Origin: Dysgonamonadaceae bacterium
Lineage (GTDB): Bacteria; Bacteroidota; Bacteroidia; Bacteroidales; Azobacteroidaceae
Length of the DNA stretch: 5,522 bases
Direction of reading: 5' to 3'
Assembly: GCA_031261015.1 (NCBI GenBank)
Contig: JAISKG010000227.1
Location: 1-5,522 of the forward strand
Below the pieces are notes generated by a model. That model was given only the letters and a program-made list of their open reading frames with translations. It had not been told where the DNA came from and did no database searches. Each line of letters begins with the position of its first letter. The stretch's first letter is position 1. Of this stretch, positions 3,642 to 5,522 are shown piece after piece. The translations under genes and the position numbers were made by a program.

Positions 3642-5522
3642 ATGTCAAGTTTAAGATTCAAAGCAGTAGAAGAAGCTTTTAGAAAAAAAGCCGTTCCTGT
3701 GACCGCTCCGGCAGCAACTACTTCCGAATATTACGGCAAGTATGTTTTCAACCGGGAACAAATGGCCAAGTATTTGTCCAAGGAAACTTTAAAAACTTTG
3801 TTTAACGTCATTGACAAAGGCGACACGCTGGACCGCGAATTGGCGAATCACATAGCCGCCGGCATGAAAATGTGGGCGATGGAATTAGGTGCAACGCATT
3901 ATACGCACTGGTTCCAACCGTTGACGGAAAGAACAGCCGAAAAGCATGATTCGTTTATCGAGTACGAAGGTGCGCCGGGCAGCCCGGTGATCGAAGAATT
4001 TTCCGGTAAATTGTTGGCGCAACAGGAACCCGATGCATCGAGTTTTCCCAGCGGCGGCATCCGCAACACGTTTGAAGCGCGCGGTTACACGGCTTGGGAT
4101 CCTTCTTCGCCTGCTTTTATTATTGACGACACGCTGTGTATCCCGACTGTGTTTATTTCTTATACGGGCGAAGCTTTGGATTATAAAACTCCATTGATGA
4201 AAGCATTAAGTGCAGTTGACAAAGCAGCTGCCGAAGTTTGCCAATATTTCGATCCTTCGGTGAAGAAAGTATTTTCTTATCTGGGCTGGGAACAGGAATA
4301 TTTCTTGGTGGATGAAGGTTTGTTCGCGACCCGTCCCGATTTGGTGCTGACCGGCAGAACCTTGATGGGACACGAATCGGCCAAGAACCAACAATTGGAA
4401 GATCATTATTTCGGAGCCATTCCCACGCGTGTACATGCTTACATGAAAGATCTTGAATTTGAAGGATATAAGTATGGTATTCCTTTGAAAACCCGTCACA
4501 TCGAAGTAGCTCCCAACCAGTTTGAGTTGGCTCCTATTTTCGGGGAAACCAATTTGGCAGTCGATCAAAACTTGTTGATCATGTCGTTGATGAAAAAAGT
4601 AGCTCGTCGTCACGGTTTCCGCTTACTGCTGCACGAAAAGCCGTTTGCAGGAATCAACGGTTCGGGAAAACATAACAACTGGTCGCTGGGTACCGATACC
4701 GGTGTCGGCTTGTTGACTCCGGGCAAGACTCCCGAAGAAAATTTGCAGTTTGTTACTTTCGTAGTCAATATTTTACGCGCCGTTTATAGAAACAATGCTT
4801 TGTTGAAGGCGTCGATCATGACTGCTCCGAATGCGCACCGTTTGGGCGCTAACGAAGCTCCTCCAGCCATCATTTCCGTATTCCTCGGATCGCAAGTTTC
4901 AGCCGTTTTGGATAAATTGGAAGCCAGCACAAGCGAAGAAGCCATCACGATCGACTCCAAACAGAAAATGAAATTGGGTGTGGCTAAAATTCCTGAAGTA
5001 TTGTTGGACAACACCGACCGCAACCGGACTTCGCCTTTCGCTTTCACCGGCAACCGCTTTGAGTTCCGCGCCGTAGGTTCGTCGGCCAATTGCGGCTCGG
5101 CAATGATTGTGCTGAACTCCATCGTTGCCGCTCAATTGAAAGAATTTAAAGCGACCGTCGATGCCAAAATCGCCGCCGGATCGTCGAAGCAAAAAGCGAT
5201 TTTCGATGTGTTGAAAGAATACATCAAAGAATCGAAACTCATTCGTTTCGACGGCAACGGTTACAGCGACGAATGGAAAATTGAGGCCGAAAAACGCGGA
5301 TTAGATTGCGAAACCAGCGTTCCCGTGATTATCGACGCTTACATGAAACCCGAATCGGTGAAATTGTTTGAAAGCATCAAAGTATTCTCCGAGAAAGAAT
5401 TGCATGCACGCAACGAAGTGCAATGGGAAACTTACACCAAGAAAATCCAGATTGAAGCTCGCGTTTTGGGCGATTTGGTATTGAACCATATCATCCCGGT
5501 AGCGACCAAATATCAATCTTCT
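3642..5522 (+). CDS. glnN: Glutamine synthetase type III (3'-truncated by window edge)
   Basis: ATG 3642 opens a frame that stays open to the window end: 627 residues of a family that is usually about 700-730 long. The enzyme makes glutamine from glutamate, ammonium and ATP in the cytosol, working as a large double-ring oligomer. Type III is shown by length and by the GSIII-specific N-terminal region (THYTHWFQPLTERTAEKHD, 85-103; FPSGGIRNTFEARGYTAWDP, 135-154). The catalytic core is complete: metal ligands Glu217 and Glu219 in GWEQEYFLVD (215-224), HIEVAPNQFELAPIF (286-300), NGSGKHNNWSLG (339-350) with His344, the ANEAPPAI loop (403-410) and NRTSPFAFTGNRFEFRAVGS (461-480). After about 500 comes the GSIII-specific helical C-terminal part, cut at the edge. 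It has its own promoter but sits beside glnK-amtB, forming an ammonium assimilation cluster. The symbol glnN is the usual one for GSIII; some annotations use glnA. Confidence 0.96.
   Translation, partial: MSSLRFKAVEEAFRKKAVPVTAPAATTSEYYGKYVFNREQMAKYLSKETLKTLFNVIDKGDTLDRELANHIAAGMKMWAMELGATHYTHWFQPLTERTAEKHDSFIEYEGAPGSPVIEEFSGKLLAQQEPDASSFPSGGIRNTFEARGYTAWDPSSPAFIIDDTLCIPTVFISYTGEALDYKTPLMKALSAVDKAAAEVCQYFDPSVKKVFSYLGWEQEYFLVDEGLFATRPDLVLTGRTLMGHESAKNQQLEDHYFGAIPTRVHAYMKDLEFEGYKYGIPLKTRHIEVAPNQFELAPIFGETNLAVDQNLLIMSLMKKVARRHGFRLLLHEKPFAGINGSGKHNNWSLGTDTGVGLLTPGKTPEENLQFVTFVVNILRAVYRNNALLKASIMTAPNAHRLGANEAPPAIISVFLGSQVSAVLDKLEASTSEEAITIDSKQKMKLGVAKIPEVLLDNTDRNRTSPFAFTGNRFEFRAVGSSANCGSAMIVLNSIVAAQLKEFKATVDAKIAAGSSKQKAIFDVLKEYIKESKLIRFDGNGYSDEWKIEAEKRGLDCETSVPVIIDAYMKPESVKLFESIKVFSEKELHARNEVQWETYTKKIQIEARVLGDLVLNHIIPVATKYQSS

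Noticed and set aside
4206..5516. Several minus-strand open frames opposite the glutamine synthetase gene
   Set aside because: All lie antisense to conserved GSIII motifs and none resembles a known family.

Overview
The window is an ordinary-looking stretch of a Bacteroidetes chromosome, most likely order Bacteroidales. Three things point there. Two promoters match the Bacteroidetes primary-sigma consensus (TTTG, 19-21 bp, TAnnTTTG) rather than the E. coli one. The starts sit in A-rich leaders without a convincing Shine-Dalgarno. The glutamine synthetase is the large type III form typical of Bacteroides-like bacteria. I see no mobile element, CRISPR array, tRNA or rRNA.

Layout: (1) 1-580 is the 3' part of a DnaQ-like 3'-5' exonuclease gene whose start lies upstream. 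(2) 581-994 is a 414-bp AT-rich gap. It holds a possible weak terminator, a possible 35-codon minus-strand ORF (600-707), a possible hairpin (737-775) and a strong promoter (810-840). The -7 box of that promoter lies inside a perfect 11+11 bp inverted repeat (829-854). (3) 995-2728 is a PII signalling gene followed after 60 bp by an ammonium transporter gene, the classic glnK-amtB pair. (4) 2843-3544 encodes a small secreted beta-barrel protein resembling TorF-family putative porins. (5) From 3642 to the window edge runs a type III glutamine synthetase, behind its own promoter (3538-3570) and missing roughly its last hundred residues.

Functionally, 995-5522 is an ammonium acquisition and assimilation cluster. 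AmtB brings ammonium across the inner membrane. The PII protein senses nitrogen/energy status and gates AmtB. GSIII fixes ammonium into glutamine. The beta-barrel between them may serve the outer membrane for the same purpose, which is inferred from position only. The exonuclease is unrelated.

I did not find an obviously new system. The items most worth a second look are the operator-like palindrome on the glnK-amtB promoter, the unusual T-loop of the PII protein (no residue matching Gln39, one residue shorter), and the uncharacterised barrel protein embedded in the cluster.
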